Assembly (NCBI GenBank): GCA_035048495.1
Contig: CM068548.1
Location: 13,567,464-13,631,463, forward strand
DNA: 64,000 bases
DNA from: Euptelea pleiosperma
Taxonomy: Eukaryota > Streptophyta > Magnoliopsida > Ranunculales > Eupteleaceae
Direction of reading: 5' to 3'
How positions within the stretch are numbered: position 1 is the stretch's first letter; the number at the start of each line of letters is the position of its first letter. The translations under genes and the position numbers were made by a program. Shown here piece after piece: positions 21,431 to 40,315 of the stretch. The notes beneath the pieces are model-generated. The model did no database searches. It was not told the origin of the DNA and saw only the letters and a program-made list of their open reading frames with translations.

Positions 21431-24400
21431 TCAAGCTCGGTATGCCTTCCCATGTCCATGAATGAATCTTGCGTCTTCCTCTGTGTACACATGCGTTTCA
21501 TTCAACAACCTGAAATTTTAAGTTCACCCCCCTCAATATATTAGCATAGAAAAATCAAATTAATGAATTTAAATTGTATTTAAAATTGCGACATATGCGA
21601 ACTTACGATAGCTTGATACTCTTATTCATGGTGGTAGAGGAGAGGAGGGAGGCGCCGTTGAGATAGAGTAAATCCCCATTGATTCTTTCCTCGATCCGAC
21701 TGTCAATTTGTTTGGCGTCCAGAGAAAATGGTTGGTCGGAAGCCTGGTTACATACATACGTACGTATAAATAAATACATTAAAATATTGATCAAATGTAG
21801 CTCGTAATGGTATGATATAATCATTTTACTCACCATAACCCATCCCCATGTATCCGCAAAAGATGGCACGTGAGCGGTGTATGGGATCACATCTGCACAA
21901 CATTCGCACAAAAAGCTACATCGTTAATTTTTAATTATTTTATAAATGTCGTGAATTTTCATTTAATTTTCTAATAAAAAAATTTGATTCATTTAATTAA
22001 CTACAACAGCTCGATGGTCCCACGATAAATTTCACGATATAAAAAAAATCATTTAAATAAGTTTTTTTAATTTAAATATTTTCTTTGAAGGAAAAAACAC
22101 TACTAGAGAGTAGTTTGTGAATTGAATGAGAAGACTCACACTCAAAGACATGTTTCAGGGTGTTGTATATGGAGGAGAAGACCTCCTTGTGGGTCAGAAC
22201 GCCTGCCGGTCCGGCCTGTACTCGCAAACCAGAAAATAAAAAGACAAGTAATAAACAAAAAATCTAAACAGAAAACAAGAAAAATAGGAAATTAAATTCA
22301 AGTTAGGATACCCACTTGAGTGACAAAGATGCCATTGTGGTTGAGCTTGGGTTTGAGCACTTTCTCATAGAAACATTTTGTGTAGAGCTGATAACAAGGC
22401 CCTCCTTCAACTGGGTCTGCTAAGTCTCCCACTATCACGTCGAACTTCTCCTCCCTCCTCTCTAACTCCGCCCTTTAATCAACATTTTATAACATCTATT
22501 ACTATTTTGAAGCCAAAACTTTGGTTGTCACACGACATTCACTATTAGTTGTCTATAAAAAAAAAACATAGGAACTTATGAATTGTTTAATATCATCGAT
22601 CAACACCCGAGGGGTCACCAAGCTATGAACCCTTTAAATTGCATTTAGGATTGTGAAAACCTGGACTTATAGCTTATTGCGGTAAGCTATGAATAAACAA
22701 TATCCATGGTTTATTACTTTTCAGGCTGGACTTTTATGAATATTAGGTTTGGTTGTGACTCGATGATTTTGTTATTTAAATCAATTAATAAATATTAAAG
22801 GGTTATTTTTGACATTTTAAAAATTTTAAAGTAGGGTTAATGGTAAATAGCGATTTGTCTTTAATGAATAGAGATTAATTTCAGGTATTATGAATTTTTT
22901 TTTCAAAGTTTGAATTTCAACATGTGATAAAAGAAAGTGGTGGGTACATAAATTGAAAGCCAAAACCACTTTCACAACTGCTTTTTCTTAACCCGCGAAA
23001 ACGACTATTCAGACTCATTTTAAATTGCAAAAATATGTACTTATTTTGACTTATTTTCCGCAATGCCAAACACAACATGTCAACTTTCCATTTCTTCGTG
23101 CACGCGAGAAAAGGAGTTGTCCACGTTAGGCAACATGCATATCCTTTCCTCAAAATGTTACTAAGTATAGTAAGGAATTATTAGCCCTAGAAAGTAGAAA
23201 AAATAAACAATGTACTGAACCAAGACAGAATCAGATGTATTGCATCTTGTTGAAACAGGATTCCTTGATAATCTTCTGATCCATCCAATTTAAGGTGGTG
23301 TTAGTTTCAGACCGTTGGATCCTAGCTCCTCGAGATGTGCACCATTTAAAAAATCAAAATGAAATGATATTTAGGATCCAACCTTGTGAACATAAGGACC
23401 ACTCTTAACACAATTCTTGCCTTTTAGATTAGAAACAACTTTATTACTAGGGGCTGTTTGAGATGTAAGAAAAAAAAGAAAGTTCTAGCCGTTTGTCATC
23501 CTCGACAGATGTTCGCTTAAATACTTGTGCGCGACAATATTTATGGGTGGGTTGCACCCAATTTTCTCATCCAATTGATATGGTCAGTGTGTGGGCCTGC
23601 ACATACGGCACGACACTCACGATAGTGAAAATATTTGATTTTTTTTCGGTCGACGGGCAAATTGGTGGGCCTGTGAAAAACATCCACGTTCATAAATCTG
23701 CGGGAAAACGTCATTCGGACGCGCAATTATTTTAATCCTACTTAAAGTTAACATTAACCACAAGGGCAGATTAGTCATTTTCCAAGGATGCCTAACTAAG
23801 AGTAATGAGGCCACTCACTTGGCATCATTGATGACGAGTTGAAGCTTATCGTCTCGAAACGCCTCTTGGTTTACCGTCAGATATCTATGGCAGAAATCAA
23901 CGACCTCCTGCAAGAAATTCCACACGATCATGACACGTGGTTTCAGATGAATCAATTGAACAACACGATATAATAACCTCAACTTCAAAAATACCCCTTG
24001 AATGACCAAAATTTTCCCAAAGAATTAGGTGAAGCGAGATACTTCCAAGGGTACTTTTGTCCATTTTAGCTCGTCCATCTTTTCAGGATCAAAACTCAAA
24101 TTTTTGGCATGAGGAAGTACGATTTTTGTTACTCACCGATGCCATCTGGGCCCACTGAGCGCATAGATGTTTAGCCTACCCTTTGGTGATTAGATTTCAG
24201 TACTTTTAAAGCGTGATTATAGCCGTTGGATTCAAATATATTTTTATGAGTACTAAAACCAACGGCTAAAAATCATCAAACAAGCTGATTTTTACATGAA
24301 TCTCTACTACGAGCTGGACTAAACATCCAAGCGATAAGTGGGCCCAGATGGCAGCGGTGGGTAACAAAACTAGTGCCTCCTCACGCCAAAAGTTCGAGGT

Positions 24401-26216
24401 ATACCTGGTCACGATAGAGGGAAAATGACAGTCTGCAAGCAAATATCAAGACACGTGGCATGCATTAAAAAAATGCGGTGACCCACCTACGAGATTTCTT
24501 AAGTTGAACTAGCTATAACAATCATCCAAACATGAATGGTTGAGATGATCCAATAATGTTTGACTTTTGACATAAGAGATCTATCAAGTGGGACCCATTT
24601 GAAATGTTTGTTGGTCACAATCTTATGGATGCCCTCCACATGGTCTCCATAATAATCAAAACCTAAAAATCTAAACATTTTATCCGTACCCGATCGATAT
24701 CACACATCACAACTTTCTCTACAGCTTTGTGCTTCAGTGCTTCTCGTGCAGCTGACCCTTCGCCACCTCCCATTATAAATACTGTTCTTGGCCTGAAATA
24801 ATTAATAATAATTACTAATAATTACAAAAAAATAAAAAATAAAAATAATAATATTTTTTTTATTTCTATTTTTATTTTACTTGGGATGGTAAAGGAGAGC
24901 TGGATGGATCAAGCACTCATGGTAAACAAATTCATCCGTTTCAGCACTCTGCATCTTCCCATCAATCACCAGAACCTATTTTTAATCAACGAATGAAAAC
25001 AAACAGGATCAAGATAGTATTATAGAATACTAACACCGAATCATTCTCAAGAAAAAATGATACCAACCTTCCCGAAATGCTTTGTATCCAAAAGAGCGAT
25101 ATCTTGGTACTCACTACTCCCTCTATGCAATATACTGAAAAGAAAATTTAACGTTTTAACAGCCGTTATAATGAGAACACCCCAACCCTGAAAAAACCGA
25201 CTTAGCGTTATAACTGAAATAAATGGCATTTATTTTGGGGAAAACTGTATAACTGACCAGTTTTCAGATGTGACTGACGTGACTCGTTAGTAACAGTACC
25301 GTTAAATGTCTGTTATACCGTTATAAGGGACCATTGAAAACCAGATCGCGCGACTGGTTCAACCAGTGAACCGGTCCCAAAACCCGTCTGGTAAGGAATT
25401 TGATTCATACACTGTTATCAATCAATAAAACCATTCAAATCCGCAAATTCAACTAGAAAATTGTCCGAGCGGCCGGTTTGGTAAAATAACATTGGAGGTT
25501 GGTCAGTGCTGATGGTCGATTTTCTAGAAGAAAATAAAAGGAAAAAAGAAAACTTTTCTAGGATGGGATTGTGTTTATCTGGAAAACTAATTTTATGAAC
25601 ATTTATTGGTAAGAATCATTTCTAGAAAACTTTTCTAAAGAAAACATTACATGGAATGAAAAGTAAAACATTTTTTTATAATAGGAACGTTAAGGAGTTG
25701 CACAAATGCAATCCCACATAAGACAAAAACTATATATATTTTTATTCACAGGTAGTTTCCACTTTTTCTTGTCTTTTGTGGGTTGCATTTGGCATTCCTC
25801 TTTTCAACGAGTGGTAGAAACTAAAAAAGATCCCTTACTCTCAACCATCTTCCCTCCTCTCTCTCTCTCTACTAGAAGAAGGAGAGAGAGAGAGGTTGCA
25901 GGAAAATAATAAGAAAAATTACAACTTGTTTTGGAAAAAATATTAAAAAAAGTGAATCTGGGTTGGGAGTGGAGTGGACTGTGGAGAGAGTGATGATCGA
26001 CCACTGAAAAAAAAAGAGAAAGAAAGAAATTCCATCTGAGAACATTATGACAGTCTTTACAAACCTGTTGAGAGCAAAAGACCATTTGAGATCATCGTCG
26101 ATATCTTCTTCATACCAACAACACTTCTTATGACTCTCATCCAATCTCTGATCACTCTCATCAAAATCATTGGAGAACCCATTAGAATGGAAGACCTCAT
26201 CAACAGCTTCACCCAT
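21431..26216 (-). CDS. ACL5: Thermospermine synthase ACAULIS5
   Basis: This aminopropyltransferase makes thermospermine from spermidine and decarboxylated S-adenosylmethionine. In the family it limits xylem vessel differentiation and permits stem elongation. Ten exons on the minus strand: 26216-26065, 25134-25068, 24975-24881, 24792-24690, 23907-23819, 22472-22316, 22215-22140, 21892-21834, 21743-21607 and 21509-21431. They give 337 aa, against 339 remembered for Arabidopsis ACL5. Diagnostic segments are [43 protein letters not shown], the nucleotide-binding [14 protein letters not shown] (near residue 112), [33 protein letters not shown] and [20 protein letters not shown]. The C-terminal tail is [14 protein letters not shown] ([16 protein letters not shown]). 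All junctions keep frame with GT-AG introns. The gene appears intact. Introns contain MITEs. Confidence 0.95.
24092..24413. mobile_element. Inverted-repeat MITE in ACL5 intron 4
   Basis: The left arm contains TTTTGGCATGAGG, TTTTTGTTACTCACC and TGCCATCTGGGCCCACT. The right arm is its inverted copy: AGTGGGCCCAGATGGCA, GGTGGGTAACAAAA and CCTCACGCCAAAA. The inner part (CCAACGGCTAAAAATCATCA) reappears as a fragment at 4528-4555. Non-coding. Confidence 0.7.
25140..25330. mobile_element. CCGTTATAAC-family MITE in ACL5 intron 1
   Basis: It contains AACGTTTTAACAGCCGTTAT, CCGACTTAGCGTTATAACTG and TACCGTTATAAGGGACC. It abuts the exon 2 acceptor side of intron 1. Ends are degraded. Confidence 0.4.
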
Positions 26217-26304
26217 ACTTCCTAAGAACAAAAACCCAGAACCCAGAAAACCCAAAAAACAGAAAACGAAGAACCAGGAAGGCAGGAACAGAAGAGGAAG
26301 AAAG

Positions 26305-26311
26305 ACAGAGA

Positions 26312-26352
<41 letters not shown>

Positions 26353-26357
26353 AGAGA
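26305..26357. repeat. (GA)n microsatellite in the ACL5 leader/promoter
   Basis: A nearly pure AG run of about 50 bp lies 90-140 bp upstream of the ACL5 ATG, so it reads CT on the sense strand. CT-rich tracts are common in plant 5' leaders. A second short AG run occurs at 25878-25892 in intron 1. Confidence 0.75.
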
Positions 26358-26399
26358 AGTTTGATGGTGAATAGAGGTGAGAAAGAGGGTGCTTTATAG

Positions 26400-28040
26400 T
26401 AAGAAAAAGATTAAAAAGAGAGGATAAAATCGAATACGAAGCAAATAGCACGCGTGGAGAGTGGGTTTTTCATGAGCGAGGAAAATATAGAAAACATAGG
26501 TGGGAAGGCGTGATATTATGTGGGGTCCACCCATCACACGCGGATGGGTTAGCCACGTGTTATTACCGTTACTGTACACGTGTATGCGTGAGATAGGTGG
26601 AGTCAGGATTAGGGACGACGGGGTCCACTTTTGGCTGTGGTAATAATAGTTGGGACAAAAACTCTGTAAAACTCACCACGATAAGGCTAAATTTAGAGGC
26701 ACTGCAATATTTGGAGGGAGAGGGACAGTTGGGGTGGTGGGGGTGGCCGGGGAGGGTTGCGGGCCCCACCACCGGATGAGGGAAACCTGTCGAGCGTGGG
26801 GCTTCCACTAAGATTTGTGGAGAGTCCACTCTACACTATCATTCTCCATCATACCACCATGTCTTTGCGTGCGCATGGTCTTTCCCACAAACCTTTAATT
26901 ACTGCAATACCCTTCTTCTTTTTTCTTAATGGCTGCAATTATTTTTTTTATTTTATTTTTTATTCAAGATATTATAGGTGAGAAAATTACATTATTCCAA
27001 TTTCTTCTAATCAAATAATTAAATTGGACCCTCTTTACCCCATTAAAAAAAAAAATTCAATTTTATTAAAGATATAAAAATTCCAATTGATAATTTAGTG
27101 TTGCGAGTCATGGTGGAACACGCAAAAAAAATGAAAAAAAAGCACTATATATCGATCAAAATCGGCTATGATTAGTCTGAAAAAAGAACGAGAAAAATAA
27201 TAATCAATTAGTCGGTTAGGATTTTTCGATCTGGTACGACTACAGTCTAAGCCAACATACTAATAAAAATTTAAAAATAGCGCTATTGATCAGAATCGAA
27301 TATGATTAACCAAAAAAGAAAAAGAAAACAATGTTCAATTAGTTGGTTATGAATTACCGATGTGGAGAGCGGGGTTGCATAAACCCTAATTTAAAAAAAA
27401 AACTGCAGGTGCCCAACAATGGAAGGTCGAGATCGACGAGTGTGTGCATTTTAAAGGTCATAAAGTGGGCGGCGAATATTATGATTGCGGTTCGTGCATG
27501 CTATTTGCAATATTAATTTACTTTTTTTTTTTTTATTGTTGAATCACTAAGAGAGCAGTTGGTTGGTTTCAAGTTGAGAATTAAGATAGAGGGTAATTTT
27601 GGAATGTTAGCACAAAATTAAGCAAAGAAAGTGCTCAATTAGCTGCCATAAACATTTTATTTAATTTTATATTTTGAATGGGGGAGAGAAGAAGAGAGAT
27701 GTATTTAATTAATTTAGAGGATGTTTTGGTCATTGTTCATTGTAAGGGCGGCTTACAATCATTCCAGGCCCTAGCTATTAAAAAGATCTTCCCACCTTTC
27801 TTAATGTCTCCCCAAGTCAAAACTTTAATAGTCAAGAGAGTGGGAGAACCTCTTCTTAATTTGTGGAGTCAAACCTTTTTCTAATCTTTTCTTTCATTTT
27901 CTACAAAAGTCAAAACCCATTACTTATTTAAGGGATTTAGACATAAAATCATGATTATTATTAATCTATTTCTTTCTTAATTCTCTTCAAAATTTACATT
28001 AAACTCCCTACTAAAATGGGTATTTTTTAATGAGGGACCT
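26400..28040. other. AT-rich intergenic stretch without genes
   Basis: No convincing exon, domain or complete element was seen. Short frames at 26597-26981 and 27678-27884 have no family resemblance. Two related passages (about 27150 and 27290) share GATCAAAATCGGCTATGATTA / GATCAGAATCGAATATGATTA and are probably a degraded local duplication. Confidence 0.4.
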
Positions 28041-28046
28041 AAGTTG

Positions 28047-28483
28047 TAGGGCTGGCAATGGATCAGATCAACCCGAAAATCCGATCTGATAATTTTGGGT
28101 TTGGAATCACCTATATTCTTATCGGATTGGTACTGGGTCCATTTATGTTGATCCGATTTCTGTATCAGATCAATCTGGTACTGATCTGATATATATATAT
28201 ATAATATTATTGTATTAATGAAATATGATATAATGTGTTATATATAATTATAAAGAAAAATTTACTCTCCCATATGTATTTTTTATATCATTATTGTACA
28301 ACACTTCAATTTTGAGCGAATAAAATATATAATTTTGGATCAGGTCCGGAACTTTATTCTATCTAATGTATTGATTCAGGATCATGATTATGTGATCCGA
28401 TCTCTTATCGGATCGACATATTTTCTTATCGAACGGGTCTAGATCAGCACTGATCCAACTCGAACCTGATCCATTGCCAGGCA
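28047..28483. mobile_element. hAT-like MITE, TAGGGCTGGCAATGG ends
   Basis: TAGGGCTGGCAATGGATCAG at the left and CTGATCCATTGCCAGGC at the right form terminal inverted repeats. The interior (GTACAACA near 28296, ATCGGATCGACATA, repeats of GATCCGAT) matches the element at 56551-57056 in the opposite orientation. The target duplication is not preserved. Confidence 0.6.
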
Positions 28484-28504
28484 ATATAATTTTTGTTCTT
28501 CAGA

Positions 28505-28742
28505 TCTTGCAAATGGTAGCACGACAAATGCTTGTATGCAAACGTTTGCAACATTTGTGTGTGCTTAGTGGCGCAAAATCTAGCAAATATTTTGCATTAG
28601 ACCCAATTTTTTTTTGTTTTTGCCAAAAAGTGACTGCAAACAATAGGCAAATGACTCTCATCCCTCTTGGTCTCCCCCGGGCCAAAAGCTGTTCCCTCTC
28701 CGAACAAGCAAATATTTGCCTAGAAACATTTTCCTGCAAATA
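28505..28742. mobile_element. AAATATTTGC-type element, second copy
   Basis: It contains TTGCAAATGGTAGC, ATTAGACCCAATTTT, CAAACAATAGGCAAATGACT and AAATATTTGCCTAGAAACAT, shared with 20356-21010. The remainder to 29988 is spacer, including RPS3 downstream sequence, with no other gene seen. Confidence 0.5.
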
Positions 28743-29988
28743 GGGTAAAAGTGTGAAGATATTGTTGAAGGAAGGGCTTGCTCGAATACAATTTTGAAAC
28801 GTAGTACTTTATTTTGACAATTATGGATTTGGGAGTCCTTTTAAATAAATAAAAAAAAGGTTTCTACGGGGTCATCTATATTAAATTCGGGTAGGCTGTT
28901 GTGCGTGTGCCAAAGATCTTACCACCCCCCCTGCAATGTTTCCCATATGTGTCGAAACATGTAGGGTTTTGAAGCGACAAGTTGCCAAAAGACCATTGGA
29001 TCCACGTAGATGTATGACGACAGACTGAAATCAGCATGATAAGGTTAAGATTCATCTGCGAGTTATTAGACTAGCGTTAATGATTCATTTTTTTTTTTTT
29101 TTGTTTTCTAGCGTCTCAATCACACCATATACGTGGTGGCATACATGCTCTTTGATATAAACAGAAATAGGGACCCACATCTAAGATATTAATAGACTTA
29201 TCAGTGGGGCACATGTATAATCAACATGTTTCGCACCAGCACCCGGAAAGTTTTAAAAGAGTTGAAAAATGAATATAAAGCCATGTCAACGGCCGTTATA
29301 ACAGTAACCCTCCACTCCTTTCCATGCTTTATATATTAAGAACAGATTCCGATAGAGACTCATATTTTTACTTGTGCTCTCGGCCGTGGATTTCTTGAGG
29401 CGAATGATCGAAGGATCTGACGGGTGAAGGGATGTGCGATGATCAGAGATTGGGTGTTAAGCTTTAACAATGATACGAGTTCTAAATATAACTAAATGGC
29501 AGGATAGGATAGGATAGGGGATTTTGATGAACCCAAGTAGTTGAGGCAAGGAATTCATGAAGATGATCAGACTGCCTAAAGGTCCATGGTGGGGCAACAG
29601 GATCTACCAGTCTGGAGGACTAACATGGTAATCTCATTGGACAACAGCACCTTCATTTTTGTGGAACATGAAGAACACTGACGAACGACAAACCATTTAA
29701 AAAAAAAATTTGTATTGCCATGAGCCGTACAGCAGCTCTCTAAAACATGTAATTAGAATAAGAAGCAATACAATCTCTCCAAAACATGTAATCCGTCCCT
29801 TCATCAGAACTCATGTCCGAGGATACAGTATCTAAGACATCTTAAGAAATGAAGGAATTCGCAGCAAGAACCATAGAAGTCTACTATTATTTCCAAAATA
29901 AAAATCTTAAATGCTTCTCAGACTTCTGAATATATAAAAACGCAAAGTTATTGTCATGGGAAAACAAGAAAAAACAGCCATACTGCGC

Positions 29989-36198
<6,210 letters not shown>

Positions 36199-36672
36199 GT
36201 TTGCAGAATCGAGAGGAAGTGAAGCAACCAAAGTTGCAGGAATTAGACCTAACTGTTCTTCGCGGGAATTTCTGAAAAACCCTAGTTTCTGCGAGAGAAT
36301 TTGAAGGAGAGATGGTTTATGATCTTTAAAGGAGGTAGGAGGGGGATGCAACTGATCGGACGATCAGAGACTTAGCGTTGTGATTTAGACGGACTAGATT
36401 AAATATCCGGGTTTTGTCTCTTAAAAACCCTAGTTCAGCTGACGCATACATTTACAGTGCGCCTAGTGCGTAGAATAATTCGTCAAACAATCCAAATCGG
36501 CCGATACATATAGGACAACACGGTAAATAATCAGAAACAAAGGGGTATTTGTCTTATCCAACCGTTATCCTCTCTGTATTAAAAACGGTTGGACAAGAGA
36601 AATAACCGTTTTTATTTTTCATGTTTTTTTATACGCTCTCCTCTGCAACACTGAACACTCAGTTGTCTATCA
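36199..36672. promoter_or_regulatory. Divergent RPS3 / Rossmann-gene promoter with telo-box motifs
   Basis: Only 474 bp separate the two start codons. AAAAACCCTAG occurs at 36275-36285 and 36423-36433, matching the telo-box (AAACCCTA) frequent in ribosomal protein gene promoters and leaders. Three CCTAAAATC/ACCCTAA-type motifs also lie in RPS3 introns 1 and 2. The second gene's leader contains TTTTTTTATACGC near 36625, a possible TATA-like element. Shared regulation is inferred. Confidence 0.5.
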
Positions 36673-39288
36673 ATGGCGGTTTCTATATCTTCATCTCTCT
36701 CCATTTACTCTTCTCTCTTCTCTCCTTCTCTAAACCCATTGAAGACTGTGAATCCCTCCATCGTCGTCAAGCTCGAAAAATCATCTCTGCTCTGTTTCTC
36801 TTCCAAGAAGAAAACCAGCTTCACGGATCAAATTCTTGATTACATTGAAGGTATTCTTATCTCCATATTGAATTTTTCCTGAATTTCCTCTTGGGTATCT
36901 CTTGCTTCCCTTGATCTTTCATTTTCTGATCGATTTTGTGTCGATATGTTAATGGGTTTTCTTGTAGTTAGAATTTACACAGTTGCAACTCCAAAATTGT
37001 GAGTTTTTAAAATTTGGGTTAATTTCTAGGAGGACCCAAGTTAAGGAAATGGTATGGGGCACCTGATCTACTCCCCAAAGATGGGCGTCTTGAAGATGAA
37101 GAAGATGAATCTCCAGGTAGTCTTATTTGCGTGAATGTTTATATTGCATTTCAAGGTCTTGAAAGAGTTTGGATTTCTCATTTCGAAGCACAGAAGTGGA
37201 AGAAATTAGAGATGCAGTGTTGGTGACCGATGGAGATAGTGAGATCGGTCAGGTGAATTTTTGAGACTTCTTCTGCAAGACTCACTGACTGGATATGCAT
37301 CGTGATATTAAAATTGACAGGTTTTTCAGAACTGCTTTTGCCAGAAAAGTTTATGATAGAATTGGTTTTGAATTGAGAATCCATTTCAACTCATGGTTTC
37401 CAACTTTGGAGTGGATCACCTTAGTATTTTTTGGTAGGTTTTGTTAGTTCTCACTTTATGCAATATTTTGCTGGATGAGCTCCTACCCTTCCGGTCTCTG
37501 TCTTATGTAGATGGTAATATTGACGTTGATTGTCAAACGAGCTCGAGTGAAAACGCTAGTGAAGGATAAGCGGGCTGCCGTCGAAGCCTTTGGAACTTAT
37601 GTTGAGGTGACAATGTTTACATTTTGTAAAATCACTCTAACATAGGAATGTAAGTTTCTGTTTTCTTAATTTGTATTGCTGACAGTGATGCTCACTTGGT
37701 CGTGCTGTTATATGCAAAGTCCATGGCTGGAGATGCAAGTGATCCATCGTTCTTCAAGAAGGCTCTGAGAGGCGTTCGTGCGATAATATGCCCTTCAAAT
37801 GTATCAATACTCCGACCCATTATTATATATGTTCTCATCTTCATTGCTGTTCTGTAGGTATTTTGTCGTTCATTAAGCCACAGCTTTCGCAGGTCCAGCT
37901 GATCTTGGCACCTTGTTAGAGAAGGACAATTTTCCCTTATTATCTCCTGCTTAAAACTGTTTTACGAATTCTCGTTTATGCCTTCCCCAAAATGAAAAAT
38001 TCATGTTGGTGACAACCTTCTTTGAAAATAGTTATTGTTCTGCAGGAGGGTTTCTTATCTGATGTTCAGAGTATTAAAGGGGTACAACATATAATCCTCT
38101 TGTCTCAGGTTTGTTCACTCTCTCTCTCTCTCTCTACACTGTCAGTATAGAATTCATTTTTTTTTTATCATGGAGGTTTTATAAGGGTTGCAGTTGGCTG
38201 CTTATAGAGGTAGCAGTGGCATCCAAGCTCTCATGAAAAGCAATGCGAGAAAATTAGCTGAGCAAGATGAATTAATGGTGATGGCGTCAGGTATCCCATA
38301 CACAATAATCAGAGCTGGGCTGTTGCAAGATACTCCAGGTGGCAAGCAAGGTTTCAGCTTTACAGAGGTATCATTAATTTCTTTCTCTTAGAATGGATGA
38401 GCAAACTGAAACCTGTGAAGTTGGGTCCAAGAGGGCTTGAACTTAAGACTGGAACCTTGTTGATCAAAATATGTTCTTGTTTGAAAATAATTTTTTTCGA
38501 TGTTTGATAGCGTGCGTCAAGCACTCAAATTCTATTTTACATTGGGAGAATTTAGTTCCCCTCCTTACATGGTAATTGTATCATGATTTATTTTGATACT
38601 ATAGTGTGGAAATATAGCAAGAGGCAACTCTCCCTTCTATTCACCAAACAACAGATGTGATTATCGATAACGGTCATTCAGTTGCTGGTTCACCTCTACA
38701 ATTGCGCTGATGAAACAATCCTAATCATCCAAGTGATTAACTTTTTTTTTTGTGGATGTGGCACATACTCTTATTGGCTGCCTTAAAAGAAAGTGATTGA
38801 GTGGTTAGGACTGTCTTCCTGGTGCAATTTGGGGTGCGGCACGCCCATGGGATGCTGAATCAACTGGGCATCTGGATCAATGAGTTCATACACTGTTGGA
38901 TGTGTAGTGACTGCTATTGAGGCTATCTATCCTTATAAGTTCAAGACTTGTACAATTTTGTCTATGTTGTTTCATGTCAGGGTAGTGCAGCACAAGGAAG
39001 ACTCAGCAAAGAAGATGCTGCCTTTATTTGTGTCGAGGCACTTGATGCAGTGCCACAGAAAGGACTGGTTTTTGAGGTATGTCCAAACAAGAATAGCTGA
39101 AAAGTCAGCATGCATTATCAATTATACATCGCCAACAATTTGAACTGTGTTAGAAGTTATTAACAGCAATATTCTTGTTGTCACTCTGACCATATGCATG
39201 ACTGTAGGTGGTGAACGGGGAAGAGAGCATTTCAGACTGGAAAGAGTGCTTTGACTCACTAATCCAGAAGGCAGAGCAGCAGCTTTAG
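36673..39288 (+). CDS. NAD(P)-binding Rossmann-fold protein (atypical SDR), probably chloroplast-targeted
   Basis: Nine exons: 36673-36850, 37030-37116, 37194-37252, 37511-37606, 37720-37800, 38046-38108, 38194-38367, 38981-39076 and 39208-39288, giving 304 aa. The first ~45 residues are Ser-rich and acid-poor (MAVSISSSLSIYSS), as in plastid transit peptides. Then follow GGPKLRKWYGAPDLLP, an acidic stretch and the Rossmann start VLVTDGDSEIGQ. The rest reads VKTLVKDKRAAVEAFGTYVE, GVRAIICPSN, IILLSQLAAYRGSSGIQAL, ARKLAEQDELMVMASGIPYT and IIRAGLLQDTPGGKQGF. This order fits the NmrA/NAD(P)H-binding group. The glycine motif (DGDSEIG) departs from the usual TGATGxxG. The substrate is unknown. It may correspond to an Arabidopsis locus annotated only as Rossmann-fold. 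Confidence 0.88.
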
Positions 39289-40315
39289 TGATGGCAAAGA
39301 AGAAACCCCAAGGTTTCTCCTTACTACATCTCTTATCCGAAATTTGGCTCTCTGAATCATTTCGGAGTCTGCGAGAGAAAACGATGTACAATTTGCTGTT
39401 CTTTTTTTTTTCATGGTCGTTGTACCCATGCACCTCTCCTCTGATAATGAATTAGAATTTTTAATTTTTTGATGGAACATGTGAGCTCATGGTTTTGGTT
39501 CAGATAGTTAACCAAATGAGCAGCAACCTCGAGCCCAATGAATAATACCATAGGTTGCAAAAGATATTTAATTTCTGAAATACAACCCAAATACGTTTTT
39601 CCAGTTGTACTTTACGAGTGTTTTGCATTCCTTCCTTGGCTGTGTGATTGTACTTGTAGTAAACAAACAAAAAATATAGAAAAGTACTACTGTTTTCCAG
39701 TTATCCCAAATAGTTTAGTGGGTGTTTGGATGCAGATACAGCTGTCTTGGAAAGACAAAATCCAGAATCAGAGTAATCAGATTTTTCTTACATGGATTAT
39801 GATGGTGTGGAATACATGTATCCTCCAAAATGCATTATTTTGCATGTTTTCCTTATTTAGAGTGGATGAGCATATTCCTTTGAAAACAAAATTTTCAGTT
39901 ATCCCGTGTCAGCTTATTCGGTACACCAAAAACCCTGCAATCAAACATGTTCTTAGTATACTGTCCTCATATCTGCACAGTAGAGGACATGCCATGTGAC
40001 GGGTCCCATTTAGGAGATTTTCTAATGCCAAAACTGAGCCACTCGCTAAGCATAACCATCCAACAGATCACAATGTAGTCAATAGAACATGCAGTTTAAC
40101 GGATGGTATACCTTTCTTACAGTGCACCAAATGGGGCGACTCCAGAGTCCTCAAGAATTTCGCAAGCCCCACATGAAAGCCAAAGCAACATCTCACTATT
40201 GGCCTTGTCTGTGCGTGAAGATGTGTTATAAATAGAGAAGCTTTTCATGGCTGCTTCTTCCCAGGATTTCTTCCTGTATTCGGTGTTTTTAGCTGTCAGC
40301 ATTGGGGTTTGAACG

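Noticed and set aside
39538..39999. Plus-strand frame of 153 codons
   Set aside because: No recognisable domain, no start context, AT-rich spacer between two convergent genes.
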